This document shows, piece after piece, positions 25,695-33,992 of a stretch of 64,000 bases of DNA. The DNA is from Nitrospirota bacterium. GTDB lineage: Bacteria; Nitrospirota; Thermodesulfovibrionia; Thermodesulfovibrionales; UBA1546. Made by a program: the position numbers and the translations under genes. The notes beneath the pieces were generated by a model that had not been told where the DNA came from, ran no database searches, and was given only the letters and a program-made list of their open reading frames with translations. The stretch covers positions 103,260 through 167,259 of the forward strand of contig WPIF01000006.1 of assembly GCA_009773185.1 (NCBI GenBank), written 5' to 3'. The stretch's first letter is position 1; each line of letters begins with the position of its first letter.

Positions 25695-27509
25695 TTACAG
25701 TTCTACTTTTGTCAGCACACCATGGAGCTTCCTGGGAGGAAACTGATAAAATCTGATGAATGTTGAAGTGTTTCGCTTAATGAAATAAAATGCCTTCCAT
25801 ATCGGGTTGCCGGTAGCAATCTCTTCTACCCCGTAAAAGACAGTCCTCTCTTCAATCTTTGCCTCTCTCAGCACCTCTTCGACGTCCACTACTTCCATGT
25901 ACCCCATCTGTACCTCAAACACTCTTAGCCCTGCGGAGAGGTCTTCCTTAAAGAAACCTGTAATACCGAAAGGGTCGTCTCTTTTGGTTATTGATACAAA
26001 GATATTATCCTCATACAGGATGCCGTGAAAAAACATAGTCTGTGTTATATAAAAGGGTATTTGTTTTACATCCCTTATCAGGAATAGGGCAGTGCCTTTA
26101 ATTTTTTCGGTTGTTGTGTACACCCTGTGAAACTTATGAAGGAAATCCTCCAAAGGCATAAAGTCCATCATCCTGTAAAGTCTTTTTTGCCCCTGTATAT
26201 AAAGAACTATTGTTATTAACGGAATAGCCGCAATTATCAGGGACCAGTAACCGCCGTGAGGAATCTTGGTGAAATTTGCACCGAGGTACATAATGTCGAT
26301 AAATGTAACAAGTACTGCAATTACTGCAAATATCGGCTGTTTTTTCTGATAAAAAATCCATATCATCATAAAGCCTGTAAGTGTCATTGTCCCTGTAACT
26401 GCAAGGCCGTATGCAGCTGCAAGCCTGCTTGATTCCTGAAACTGAAGCATTATGAAAAGCACTGCAAAGAGCAGAAACCAGTTGACAGAGCCTATGTATA
26501 TCTGGGATCTTCTTTCATATGAGGTGTAATCAACTTTGAACATAGGCATTACCCTTGTATTTATGCCCTGATATATAATGGAAAACATACCGCTTATCAT
26601 GGCCTGTGACGCTATAATCGTAGCTGTGATACTCAATATAAGGAAGGGAACATAAAGGACTTCTGCATAATGAAATACCATCTCAAAGAGGACGTTATTT
26701 GCATCGGGGTGGGTCATTAAAAATGCACCCTGCCCAAGATAATTTACGATAAGTGCGATAAAAACCCCTGACCAGGCCTGCCTTATAGGCCTGGCGCCAA
26801 GATGCCCCATATCTGCGTAAAGCGCTTCTCCTCCTGTTGCACAGAGGATTATCTCTCCAAGGGCAATAAAACCCTTAAGCCCATTCTCAGAAAGGAATCT
26901 TATAGCATAATATGGATTAATCGCCTTTATGACCCCAGGAGCCTCTGCGATTGAAACCACTCCGACAAATACGAGGGATATAAACCACACAACCATTATA
27001 GGGCCGAATGCGCCTGCAACCTTCTCTGTCCCTTTGCTCTGGAATGCAAAGAGCACAATAGCAATGACCATTGCAGCAAGTACTATAAATGTCTTCGGCA
27101 AATTTTCAAACCCGGGTATCAGCACAGCGCCCTCTACTGCACTCAGGATACTGATGGCAGGGGTGATTACACCGTCGCCCATAAGCAGTGAAATGCCTAT
27201 AAAGGAGAGTATGGAGACAAAGACAATGCTCTTCTTTGATTTAAGTCCTGAGGCAAGGATCTCTTTCAGAACAATAGTTCCGCCTTCACCCCTGCTGCTC
27301 AGGTTCATGGCAATCCATGCATACTGTATTGTAACGAGAGTTATGATTGTCCATACTATCATGGATAATACACCAACGATGTTGTCAGCAGTTTTCGGGA
27401 GTATAAGAAATACTACTGTTAATGTGTAAATAGGGCTTGTGCCGATATCTCCGAAGACGAGCCCGAGTGACTTTATTATTCCTTTAGTTGTTGTCTGTTT
27501 TTCCAACAT
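25695..27509 (-). CDS. kup: KUP-family potassium uptake transporter
   Basis: A 604-residue K+ uptake protein close to the usual 620. Typical N-terminal sequence SLGLVFGDIGTSPIYTL, motif GEGGTIVLKEILA, GEALYADMGHLGARPIRQAW, and about twelve membrane helices. A soluble C-terminal domain from about residue 445 ends in PPRKLHGVLTKVEL. It is transcribed away from a small hypothetical gene on the same strand upstream; there is no neighbouring regulatory gene. Confidence 0.96.
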   Translation of the reverse strand: MLEKQTTTKGIIKSLGLVFGDIGTSPIYTLTVVFLILPKTADNIVGVLSMIVWTIITLVTIQYAWIAMNLSSRGEGGTIVLKEILASGLKSKKSIVFVSILSFIGISLLMGDGVITPAISILSAVEGAVLIPGFENLPKTFIVLAAMVIAIVLFAFQSKGTEKVAGAFGPIMVVWFISLVFVGVVSIAEAPGVIKAINPYYAIRFLSENGLKGFIALGEIILCATGGEALYADMGHLGARPIRQAWSGVFIALIVNYLGQGAFLMTHPDANNVLFEMVFHYAEVLYVPFLILSITATIIASQAMISGMFSIIYQGINTRVMPMFKVDYTSYERRSQIYIGSVNWFLLFAVLFIMLQFQESSRLAAAYGLAVTGTMTLTGFMMIWIFYQKKQPIFAVIAVLVTFIDIMYLGANFTKIPHGGYWSLIIAAIPLITIVLYIQGQKRLYRMMDFMPLEDFLHKFHRVYTTTEKIKGTALFLIRDVKQIPFYITQTMFFHGILYEDNIFVSITKRDDPFGITGFFKEDLSAGLRVFEVQMGYMEVVDVEEVLREAKIEERTVFYGVEEIATGNPIWKAFYFIKRNTSTFIRFYQFPPRKLHGVLTKVEL

Positions 27510-27579
27510 AATTATCTGTTTTCCGAAGGTGTTATTTTATACTTTACAATCATGGCTGGCAAGAGGAATTATGGTATTC

Positions 27580-27933
27580 CTAACTATTAGGAACCCCCCT
27601 GCGAAATGTCTTAACCGCTGTTTCCTTGATTTCTTCAAACATGCGTTCTCTGGCAGAGGTTATACGTTCAATGGGTATTTTAAGTGTTTCGGCTATTTTG
27701 TCAGTAGACATCTTTTGCATGAAGTACATGTCTGCAATCAACACCTTAAGCGCATCATCAATTATTATTTTTTTTAACCCGGCATCTTCAATATTTACTG
27801 AAGCACATGCATCATCAAAGCCCATGCCGTTTTTAACAGCATCTCTTATCTTTTCTACCGTCTCTTTATATTTTTTGTCTTCCTCTGTGCTAAAGATATC
27901 ATCGCTTAATCCGTCATACCATTTTTCTTCCAT
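27580..27933 (-). CDS. Hypothetical acidic helical protein
   Basis: A 117-residue protein I do not recognise. It is acidic at the N-terminus (MEEKWYDGLSDDIFSTEEDK) and helical throughout, with a helix-turn-helix-like stretch near the end (STDKIAETLKIPIERITSAR). No signal peptide, membrane helix or cysteine-rich site is present. It lies 12 bases downstream of the UbiD-family gene on the same strand, so the two are probably co-transcribed. Confidence 0.6.
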   Translation of the reverse strand: MEEKWYDGLSDDIFSTEEDKKYKETVEKIRDAVKNGMGFDDACASVNIEDAGLKKIIIDDALKVLIADMYFMQKMSTDKIAETLKIPIERITSARERMFEEIKETAVKTFRRGVPNS

Positions 27934-27945
27934 GCAACCCTTCCT

Positions 27946-29448
27946 TTAAAACCCGTATTCTTTCCATTTCGAATCAACCAGCTTTTTTATCTCCCCGGAC
28001 ATATAAAGCTCTTCCGGCCAGTCGCGCATCATTCCCTCTTCCCTGCTCTTTCTTGTCGCATCTATTCCCATTTTTGCGCCGTATCTCGGCCAGTTTGCAG
28101 CATGGTCAAGTGCATCCAGTGGCCCTTCTGATATCACGACATCACGCTTCCAGTCAACATTATTAAGCACCCTCCACGCAGTGTAAGAGAGGTTCTGGAC
28201 ATCAACGTCATCATCCACAATAATCAAGAGCTTTGCAAACATCATCTGCCCTTTTCCCCATATGCCGTGTATTATTTTTTTTGCATGGCCAGGATAGCTC
28301 TTTTTTATAGAGATAATGGCAAAGTTGTGAAATACGCCTTCCATGGGAAGGTTAATGTCTTTTATCTCAGGGAGGTCAAGCCTTAACAGCGGTAGAAATA
28401 TCCGTTCTGTTGCTTTTCCCATGTAGCAGTCTTCCATGGGAGGTTTTCCAACAAGTGTTGCAGGGTATATCATGTCTTTTTTGTGAGTTATGCATGTAAC
28501 ATGAAAAACAGGGTAGGGTTCTGCAGGAGAATAAAAACCTGTATGGTCGCCAAAAGGCCCTTCGGTTCGGGTTTCTCCGGGCTCAAGATAGCCTTCAATC
28601 ACCATCTCGCTGTTTGCCGGGACATTAATATCGCTTGTTATGCATTTTACCATCTCAACAGGAGATTTTCTTAAAAAGCCTGCAAAGAGCATCTCATCAA
28701 TTGATTCAGGCAAGGGTGCGCTTGAAGCATAAATTACTGCAGGGTCGCTTCCAACAGCTATTGCAGCAGGCATTTTTTGCCCGAGTTTCTTGTATTTTTC
28801 ATAATGCCTGGCGCCGTCTTTATGTATGTGCCAGTGCATCCCCGTGGTTTTTTTGTCGTAGATGTGAATGCGGTACATGCCGCAATTCGGTCTTCCTGTT
28901 TCGGGATCTTTTGTGAATACCATAGGAAGCGTAATAAATCTCCCTTCATTTTCAGAATTGCTGACTGCTGACTGCTGATTGCTGATTGCTGTTTGTTGCC
29001 CGTCACCCGGCCAGCATTTTATAACCGGGAATTTCGAGAGGTCGGGATTGTTTTTTTCTATGACTTCCTGGCATGGAGCATCTTTTATGTATTTTGGAAG
29101 ATACTGGGAAATTTCTAAAAGTTTTGGAAGCATTGCAATCTTTTCAATGAAGGTTTTCGGAGGTGCCTGACTGAGAAGGTTTTCTATACGCTTTGCAACA
29201 TCATCAAGTTCATTAACTTCAAGCGCAAGGCACATCCTTTCGAATGAGCCGAAGATGTTTGTAACAACAGGGAATGAAGATCCCTTGACCTTCTCAAAGA
29301 ATAATGCCTTTCCGCCATTCGGGCTTTTTGATGCCCTGTCAGTAATCTCAGATATCTCAAGTATAGGGTCAACCTCCACCTTTATGCGATGCAGAAACCC
29401 TTTAGTTTCAAGTATTTGTATAAAAGCCCTTAAATCCTTGTATGCCAT
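27946..29448 (-). CDS. UbiD-family prenylated-FMN decarboxylase
   Basis: A 500-residue UbiD-type (de)carboxylase requiring prenylated flavin. Family landmarks: the start MAYKDLRAFIQILETKGFLH, NPDLSKFPVIKCWPGDG, RFITLPMVFTKDPETG, MHWHIHKDGARH, and EGPFGDHTGFYSPAEPYPVF with the catalytic acidic residues. Likely roles are quinone biosynthesis (ubiquinone or futalosine-route menaquinone) or aromatic-acid decarboxylation; no other pathway genes are nearby to decide. I moved the start to MAYKDL; a longer in-frame start nine codons upstream is not supported. About 18 foreign residues (TAISNQQSAVSNSE and neighbours) split the conserved PGDG-GRFITLP block. Confidence 0.9.
   Translation of the reverse strand: MAYKDLRAFIQILETKGFLHRIKVEVDPILEISEITDRASKSPNGGKALFFEKVKGSSFPVVTNIFGSFERMCLALEVNELDDVAKRIENLLSQAPPKTFIEKIAMLPKLLEISQYLPKYIKDAPCQEVIEKNNPDLSKFPVIKCWPGDGQQTAISNQQSAVSNSENEGRFITLPMVFTKDPETGRPNCGMYRIHIYDKKTTGMHWHIHKDGARHYEKYKKLGQKMPAAIAVGSDPAVIYASSAPLPESIDEMLFAGFLRKSPVEMVKCITSDINVPANSEMVIEGYLEPGETRTEGPFGDHTGFYSPAEPYPVFHVTCITHKKDMIYPATLVGKPPMEDCYMGKATERIFLPLLRLDLPEIKDINLPMEGVFHNFAIISIKKSYPGHAKKIIHGIWGKGQMMFAKLLIIVDDDVDVQNLSYTAWRVLNNVDWKRDVVISEGPLDALDHAANWPRYGAKMGIDATRKSREEGMMRDWPEELYMSGEIKKLVDSKWKEYGF
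28955..28998. repeat. CTGACTGCTGATTGCTG repeat inserted in the UbiD-family gene
   Basis: Tandem ctgactgctg/ctgattgctg units (CAGCAGTCAGCAATCAG on the coding strand) encode QQTAISNQQSAVSNSE in frame. It interrupts a block that is continuous in other family members. It is related to the ATCAG repeat in the DUF512 gene. Confidence 0.75.
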
Positions 29449-29521
29449 AAAAATTACCTGCGGATATAATAGCACACAGGGTAAATTATTGGCTATTTTT
29501 AAAATTTAAACCAATTTCTTC

Positions 29522-29550
29522 TTGACAAGAGCCTATCTCCTTAATATAAT
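29522..29550 (+). promoter_or_regulatory. Consensus sigma-70 promoter of ihfA
   Basis: TTGACA, exact 17-base spacer, TATAAT: a perfect consensus, 45 bases before the ihfA start codon, which has its own AAGGAG site. Confidence 0.9.
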
Positions 29551-29595
29551 TAAGAAAATCAACATTTTAACAATATCGGATATTAAGGAGTAAAT

Positions 29596-29871
29596 ATGAC
29601 AAAAGCTGACCTTGCAGATGCAATATTTGAAAAAGTGGGGCTCTCCAAAAAAGAGGCGCAGGACATAATAGAGATAATTTTTGATACCCTGAAGCAGACC
29701 TTCAAAGAAGGAGAGTCTGTTAAGGTTTCAGGTTTTGGGACTTTCCATGTAAGGAAGAAGGCCGCGAGAAGGGGAAGAAATCCCAAGACCGGCGAAGACC
29801 TTGAAATATCACCCAGGAAGGTAATCACGTTCAGGGCAAGTAATAAATTAAAATTGGTTATAGAACAGTAA
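29596..29871 (+). CDS. ihfA: Integration host factor alpha / HU-family DNA-bending protein
   Basis: A 91-residue DNABII-family protein that bends DNA as a dimer. Sequence runs MTKADLADAIFEKVGLSKKE, then VSGFGTFHVRKKAARRGRNP with the beta-ribbon Pro, and the tail VITFRASNKLKLVIEQ. The arrangement ahead of a MerR-type gene and the KTGEDLEISPRKVITFRAS stretch favour IHF-alpha over HU. Expressed from a perfect consensus promoter, as expected for an abundant nucleoid protein. IHF commonly assists sigma-54 promoters, and rpoN is in this window. Confidence 0.92.
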   Translation: MTKADLADAIFEKVGLSKKEAQDIIEIIFDTLKQTFKEGESVKVSGFGTFHVRKKAARRGRNPKTGEDLEISPRKVITFRASNKLKLVIEQ

Positions 29872-29872
29872 T

Positions 29873-30265
29873 ATGTACAGAGCTTCAGCAAAAAGTATTG
29901 AAGTCCAGAGGCCTATCCCTGATAAGCTTTTTTATAAGATAGGGGAGGTCAGCAGGATAGCCGATATTGAACCTTATGTGCTCAGGTACTGGGAAACCGA
30001 GTTTCCCTTTCTTAAACCCAGGAAGAATAAGTCGGGGCAAAGGGTGTACGTTAAAAAGGACCTTGAATTTATTCTCGAAATAAAAAGGCTTCTTTATCAG
30101 GAAAGATATACAATCGAGGGTGTTAGAAAAAGATTTGGTGAGGGGACAGCAACCGGCAAACAAATTCCAGAGTCCCAGCCCCCGAAGGCTGAAAATATTC
30201 CTGCCAGCAAGATTTTAGAACACGTTAGAAAAAGGCTTAGGGAAATTCTGAGCCAGATTCAGTAA
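29873..30265 (+). CDS. MerR-family transcriptional regulator
   Basis: A 130-residue protein with an N-terminal MerR winged helix ([20 protein letters not shown], then [19 protein letters not shown]) and a short C-terminal helix ([20 protein letters not shown]). It lacks the metal-binding cysteines of MerR proper. It starts one base after the ihfA stop, a common linked pair. The ligand and targets are unknown. Confidence 0.9.
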   Translation: MYRASAKSIEVQRPIPDKLFYKIGEVSRIADIEPYVLRYWETEFPFLKPRKNKSGQRVYVKKDLEFILEIKRLLYQERYTIEGVRKRFGEGTATGKQIPESQPPKAENIPASKILEHVRKRLREILSQIQ

Positions 30266-30266
30266 T

Positions 30267-30343
30267 CGGGGCGTAGCGCAGCCTGGTAGCGCACTCGCTT
30301 GGGGTGCGAGTGGTCGCCCGTTCAAATCGGGTCGCCCCGACCA
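30267..30343 (+). tRNA. tRNA-Pro (anticodon GGG)
   Basis: Cloverleaf with acceptor stem CGGGGCG/CGCCCCG, anticodon loop TTGGGGT (anticodon GGG), T arm CGCCCG-TTCAAAT-CGGGTCG region, and encoded CCA. It begins one base after the MerR-type gene stop, so may be co-transcribed with it. Confidence 0.95.
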
Positions 30344-30447
30344 AAAAGGCCGAATTTTAATTGAGCGGCAGGAATAGCCCTTCACTGCATAACTGCGTTA
30401 CATACGAAGCATAAAGGCCATAACAGACGGAGGTTCTTTAAAAAGGA

Positions 30448-31554
30448 ATGAAGAGGAATATACGCGTTGCAATAACCGGCATTGGAAACTGTGCAAGCTC
30501 ATTGATTCAGGGCATTGAATATTATAAGGGCCTTGGCGACAGGCATCCTGACAGATCCTTGGGCCTGATGCATTATGACCTGGGAGGGTATAAACCCGGG
30601 GATATTAATGTAGTTGCCGCATTTGATATTGATAAAAGGAAAACCGGAATGCCTTTGAAAGAAGCTGTTTTTGCAAAACCGAATTGTACAAAGATATTCA
30701 ATAATAACCTTTCTAATTCCCCTGTCATGGTGATGATGGGAGAGGTGTGGGACGGTGTGGCGCAGCATCTGAAGGAGTACCCTGAAGACAGGAGATTCGC
30801 TGTTGCTGATAAAAAACCCTGCGATGTTGCAAAGGTCTTAAAGCAGAGCGGCGCTGAGATTCTCCTGAGCTATCTGCCAGTTGGCTCTGAAAAGGCAACT
30901 GCCTTTTATGCAGAGGCATGCCTTAAGGCCGGTGTAAGCCTGATAAACTGTATTCCTGTGTTCATAGCATCCGATAAATCATGGGCAAGGCGGTTTGAAG
31001 AGAAAAATATACCCATTATAGGCGATGACGTAAAGAGTCAGATAGGCGCTACAATAATTCACCGTACGCTTACAAAGTTGTTTATGGACAGGGGCGTTAA
31101 GATTGACAGCACATATCAGTTGAATGTAGGCGGCAATACCGATTTTATGAATATGCTGAACCACACAAGGCTCAAATCAAAAAAAATATCAAAGACAGAG
31201 GCGGTTCAGTCTCAGCTTAAAAGCCCTCTGAATTCAGATAACATTCATATAGGGCCCTCGGATTATATTCCGTGGCTTAAGGATAACAAGGTATGTTTTT
31301 TAAGAATGGAAGGAAGGGGTTTTGGAAACATTCCTGTCAATCTTGAACTCAGGCTTTCAGTGGAGGACTCTCCAAACAGCGCCGGGGTTGTTATAGATGC
31401 GATAAGATGCTGCAAGATTGCCCGTGACAGGAGAGTTGGAGGTGTTCTCGTATCGCCATCATCATATTTCATGAAACACCCTATGGTTCAGTTTTCGGAC
31501 GAAGAGGCCAGGGATATGGTTGAGGAATTCATAAAAGGGAATAGAGAGAGGTAG
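30448..31554 (+). CDS. ino1: myo-Inositol-1-phosphate synthase
   Basis: Converts glucose 6-phosphate to inositol 1-phosphate using NAD+. The 368 residues match the short bacterial/archaeal type: NAD-binding start AITGIGNCASSLIQGIEYY, catalytic region IGDDVKSQIGATIIHRTL, then LNVGGNTDFMNML and KSKKISKTEAVQS. It abuts the next gene with no gap, a CDP-alcohol phosphatidyltransferase, so the pair should make inositol-containing phospholipids. Confidence 0.94.
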   Translation: MKRNIRVAITGIGNCASSLIQGIEYYKGLGDRHPDRSLGLMHYDLGGYKPGDINVVAAFDIDKRKTGMPLKEAVFAKPNCTKIFNNNLSNSPVMVMMGEVWDGVAQHLKEYPEDRRFAVADKKPCDVAKVLKQSGAEILLSYLPVGSEKATAFYAEACLKAGVSLINCIPVFIASDKSWARRFEEKNIPIIGDDVKSQIGATIIHRTLTKLFMDRGVKIDSTYQLNVGGNTDFMNMLNHTRLKSKKISKTEAVQSQLKSPLNSDNIHIGPSDYIPWLKDNKVCFLRMEGRGFGNIPVNLELRLSVEDSPNSAGVVIDAIRCCKIARDRRVGGVLVSPSSYFMKHPMVQFSDEEARDMVEEFIKGNRER

Positions 31555-32127
31555 ATGATTAGTGCCAGGCTTGGCCATTTCCTCGACAGGCCGCTTACCC
31601 CTGTTATAAAAAAAATTCCGTTCAATCCAAATGCACTTACCATAACTGGCTTTGTCATTACTGCCATTGCGGCATTTGTTATCCCGCATAACCTGAAACT
31701 CGGCGGTTTGCTTATTCTGGCGGGCGGTTTATTTGACGCGCTTGACGGCATCGTGGCAAGAGTTCAGAATAAAACCACGAGATTTGGCGCCTTTCTTGAT
31801 TCTGTCCTTGACAGATATTCCGATGCTTTTCTTTTTCTTTCTATTGCATGGTATTTAGCAGCAAAGGGTGACCATAACGGAGCATTCCTGAGCCTCGGCA
31901 CACTTGTTGGCGCCCTTCTTATAAGTTATGCAAGGGCAAGGGCAGAAGGGCTGGGAGAGTCATGCCATACAGGTATAATGGAAAGGCCGGAAAGGCTTAT
32001 CCTTATTATATTTGCTGCTTTAACAGGATGGCTTGTTCCAATATTATGGATAATGCTGATTCTTACTCATGTTACTGTAATTCAAAGGGTTTATCATGTG
32101 TGGAAGGTAACCAAAGGAAATAATTAG
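31555..32127 (+). CDS. CDP-alcohol phosphatidyltransferase, probable phosphatidylinositol-phosphate synthase
   Basis: A 190-residue membrane enzyme with the signature DG-x2-AR-x8-G-x3-D-x3-D in DGIVARVQNKTTRFGAFLDS and VLD. Coupling to ino1 argues that it transfers a phosphatidyl group from CDP-diacylglycerol to inositol 1-phosphate, as in actinobacteria. The N-terminal LGHFLDRPLTPVIKKIPFNPN resembles this PIP-synthase subgroup. About six membrane helices. The substrate is inferred from context only. Confidence 0.85.
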   Translation: MISARLGHFLDRPLTPVIKKIPFNPNALTITGFVITAIAAFVIPHNLKLGGLLILAGGLFDALDGIVARVQNKTTRFGAFLDSVLDRYSDAFLFLSIAWYLAAKGDHNGAFLSLGTLVGALLISYARARAEGLGESCHTGIMERPERLILIIFAALTGWLVPILWIMLILTHVTVIQRVYHVWKVTKGNN

Positions 32128-32182
32128 TTTTCAGTTTTTAGGTTTTCAGTTGCCAACAACTAACAACTTAAAACTAACAACT
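32126..32182. repeat. Inverted AGTTTTCAG/CAACTAACAACT repeat between convergent genes
   Basis: AGTTTTCAGTTTTTAGG-type units on the left are imperfect inverted copies of AACTAACAACTT-type units on the right. It fills the space between the phosphatidyltransferase (plus) and the kinase-like gene (minus), and its folding could end transcription in both directions. Confidence 0.5.
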
Positions 32183-32185
32183 ATT

Positions 32186-32989
32186 TTATCCCCGGTAATG
32201 CAGTTCACACGTTAGAGGGATATCTCCTGCAATCTTTTTTGCTTTATCTTCTATCTTCTTATGTTCTTTGGGATTATGAATGACTCCGCGAAGAACCAGG
32301 TTTTTTCCGTCATAATAAACATCAAGTGTAGGGACGAAGAAACCGGGTTCTGTAAGAATCCCTGCCTTGATTTCAGCTGCAACGGTTTTCATCCTGAGAA
32401 TCTTTTTTGCATCAGCGGTGTTGAATTTTTCTTTAGCTAAAAGGGCATCTTTTACTGTATTGGTTATCTCGCTGACTGTTTGAATCGCTGTATCAAATAG
32501 CATATCGTATTCTGCAGGGTCATCCCATTTTTTACCATATAGGGAATGTATCAAACATGACCTTTCATTATCCGTCCTTTCCGCAAGCCATTTGGCTGTA
32601 TCCCTGTCAACTGATTCTCTTTTCATGACCCTTTCAACTCTTTTGTCAATCGGCTCTGTGACACGAATCCTGAGAGCATAGGGGATATCTTTAAGTAAAA
32701 AATTCCCGCCTCTTCCTATAATTACGACTTTATCTTTTAGTGCATAATTAAGGATATGACTCTGAAGCAGAGCGGCAAAGCCTCTGAATGACCAGTCATA
32801 TTTTTCCCAGACAGTCGGGCAATGCTCATCGAGGTTTTTACCCCATTCTTCCCACTTTTTACCCAGCGGCCGTATGTCATCCAGTATCTTTTCCTTGTTA
32901 ATGTATTCATAACCCAATTGTTTTGCTACAGCCCGTCCTATATCTCTCCCGCCGCTTCCGTATTCCCTTGATATTGTCAATATAGCCAT
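32186..32989 (-). CDS. Cytidylate kinase-like protein with BON-like C-terminal domain
   Basis: A 267-residue protein. The N-terminal half is a cytidylate-kinase-like P-loop NTPase (AILTISREYGSGGRDIGRAV, where GSGGRD replaces the canonical GKS/T loop, VIIGRGGNFLL, RESVDRDTAKWLAE). The C-terminal tail from about residue 200 (TLDVYYDGKNLVLRGVIHNP) resembles a BON domain. The true CMP kinase gene is usually elsewhere, so the substrate is uncertain. I chose the ATG after GGAGGGAC; a longer frame begins inside a dispersed repeat. Confidence 0.8.
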   Translation of the reverse strand: MAILTISREYGSGGRDIGRAVAKQLGYEYINKEKILDDIRPLGKKWEEWGKNLDEHCPTVWEKYDWSFRGFAALLQSHILNYALKDKVVIIGRGGNFLLKDIPYALRIRVTEPIDKRVERVMKRESVDRDTAKWLAERTDNERSCLIHSLYGKKWDDPAEYDMLFDTAIQTVSEITNTVKDALLAKEKFNTADAKKILRMKTVAAEIKAGILTEPGFFVPTLDVYYDGKNLVLRGVIHNPKEHKKIEDKAKKIAGDIPLTCELHYRG

Positions 32990-33013
32990 TGTCCCTCCAT
33001 AGTCAATGATAAT

Positions 33014-33134
33014 TGATGCATGATACAAGATACATGTCGGAGCGATCCCTCGCGGAGACCCGCTTCGGGATGCAGGGCTAAAAAAGTTAAACTCTTATAA
33101 TTATCATGCATCCTGAAGCGTGCATCTTGCATCT
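33014..33134. repeat. GATGCA-type inverted dispersed repeat upstream of the kinase-like gene
   Basis: The left arm GATGCATGATACAAGATACA and a right arm that is its imperfect inverse (CATGCATCCTGAAGCG, then TGCATCTTGCATC) enclose a hairpin-rich centre (GAGCGATCCCTCGCGGAGACC and CCCGCTTCGGGA). It occupies the gap between the TerC gene and the kinase-like gene. Confidence 0.6.
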
Positions 33135-33136
33135 TT

Positions 33137-33865
33137 TTACCCTTCTTCATGAACATGCTCTTCTTTCTCAGCTTTTGATACCTGCCACTTCATCCAGAGT
33201 TTACCAACTGCTATGACTCCGACTGCAAAAATCAGCTCTACAGAATATATCATCAATTTGCCGGGATGTAAAATACCCTCTGTAAAAGGGTCTGTGATTA
33301 TCATCTCTCCTCCAACCTTGCCAAGTATTGCCGCGCCCATATAAATAATAACAGGGTATTTATCCATAAGCATCGAGAGCAGGTTGCTCGTGAAGACAAT
33401 AAAGGGTATGCTCAATCCAAGCCCGAAAAGGAGAAGAAAAAGGTTTCCGTGTGAAGCCCCTCCAACGGCAAGCATATTGTCAGTTGCCATTGTAATGTCA
33501 GCAATGACTATTATTTTTACGGCCTGCCATAGTGTTGTTGCCTCTTTTTCGATATTTTCTTCAGGCACACCTTCCATGAAAAGCTTTACAGCTATCCAGA
33601 GGATTAATAATCCGCCGATAATCTTTAAATAATGTATCTGAAGCAGTTGAGCAACGAAGAATGTAAGTATTACTCTCAGTAAGACAGCGGCGCCCGAGCC
33701 GAAGATGATTCCTTTTTTCCTCTGTTCTTTCGGGAGCGACCTCACAGCCATTGCAATAACAACAGCATTGTCGCCTGCTAAAATAAGGTCAATTATAACA
33801 ATGCTTAAAAGCGCAGAAAGAAAATTAAGGTCAAATGTTATTTTGCCGAGTATCCCTAAATCCAA
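33137..33865 (-). CDS. TerC/YjbE-family integral membrane protein
   Basis: A 242-residue TerC-family protein, with about seven membrane helices and the acidic membrane motifs IIDLILAGDNAVVIAMA and IVIADITMATDNMLAVGGA. Members are linked with metal ion (Mn2+ or tellurite) export. The C-terminus is His/Glu rich (EEHVHEEG). The start is TTG 4 bases after CGGAGG. No tellurite-resistance genes are nearby, so manganese homeostasis is the likelier guess. Confidence 0.88.
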   Translation of the reverse strand: MDLGILGKITFDLNFLSALLSIVIIDLILAGDNAVVIAMAVRSLPKEQRKKGIIFGSGAAVLLRVILTFFVAQLLQIHYLKIIGGLLILWIAVKLFMEGVPEENIEKEATTLWQAVKIIVIADITMATDNMLAVGGASHGNLFLLLFGLGLSIPFIVFTSNLLSMLMDKYPVIIYMGAAILGKVGGEMIITDPFTEGILHPGKLMIYSVELIFAVGVIAVGKLWMKWQVSKAEKEEHVHEEG

Positions 33866-33895
33866 AAATCCTCCGGGTAAAATATATTTTTATAT

Positions 33896-33926
33896 AATGC
33901 ACGATACCGGATGCCTGATGCAAGGT
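33896..33926. repeat. Partial GATGCA dispersed repeat
   Basis: ATGCACGATACCGGATGCCTGATGCA-like modules from the same family as at 16.2, 24.6 and 33.0 kb, with no obvious second arm. Confidence 0.4.
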
Positions 33927-33942
33927 AAATACAGTAAATATT

Positions 33943-33979
33943 GCAGATAGCGGATGGCGTTAGGCCATCCGCTATCTGC
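33943..33979 (-). terminator. Hairpin terminator after the yeiH-family gene
   Basis: A perfect 16-bp stem, GCAGATAGCGGATGGC with a 5-base loop GTTAG. On the minus strand it follows the YeiH-family gene stop by about 13 bases and is succeeded by AATATTTACTG. Confidence 0.8.
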
Positions 33980-33992
33980 TTCTTAGCAGGTG

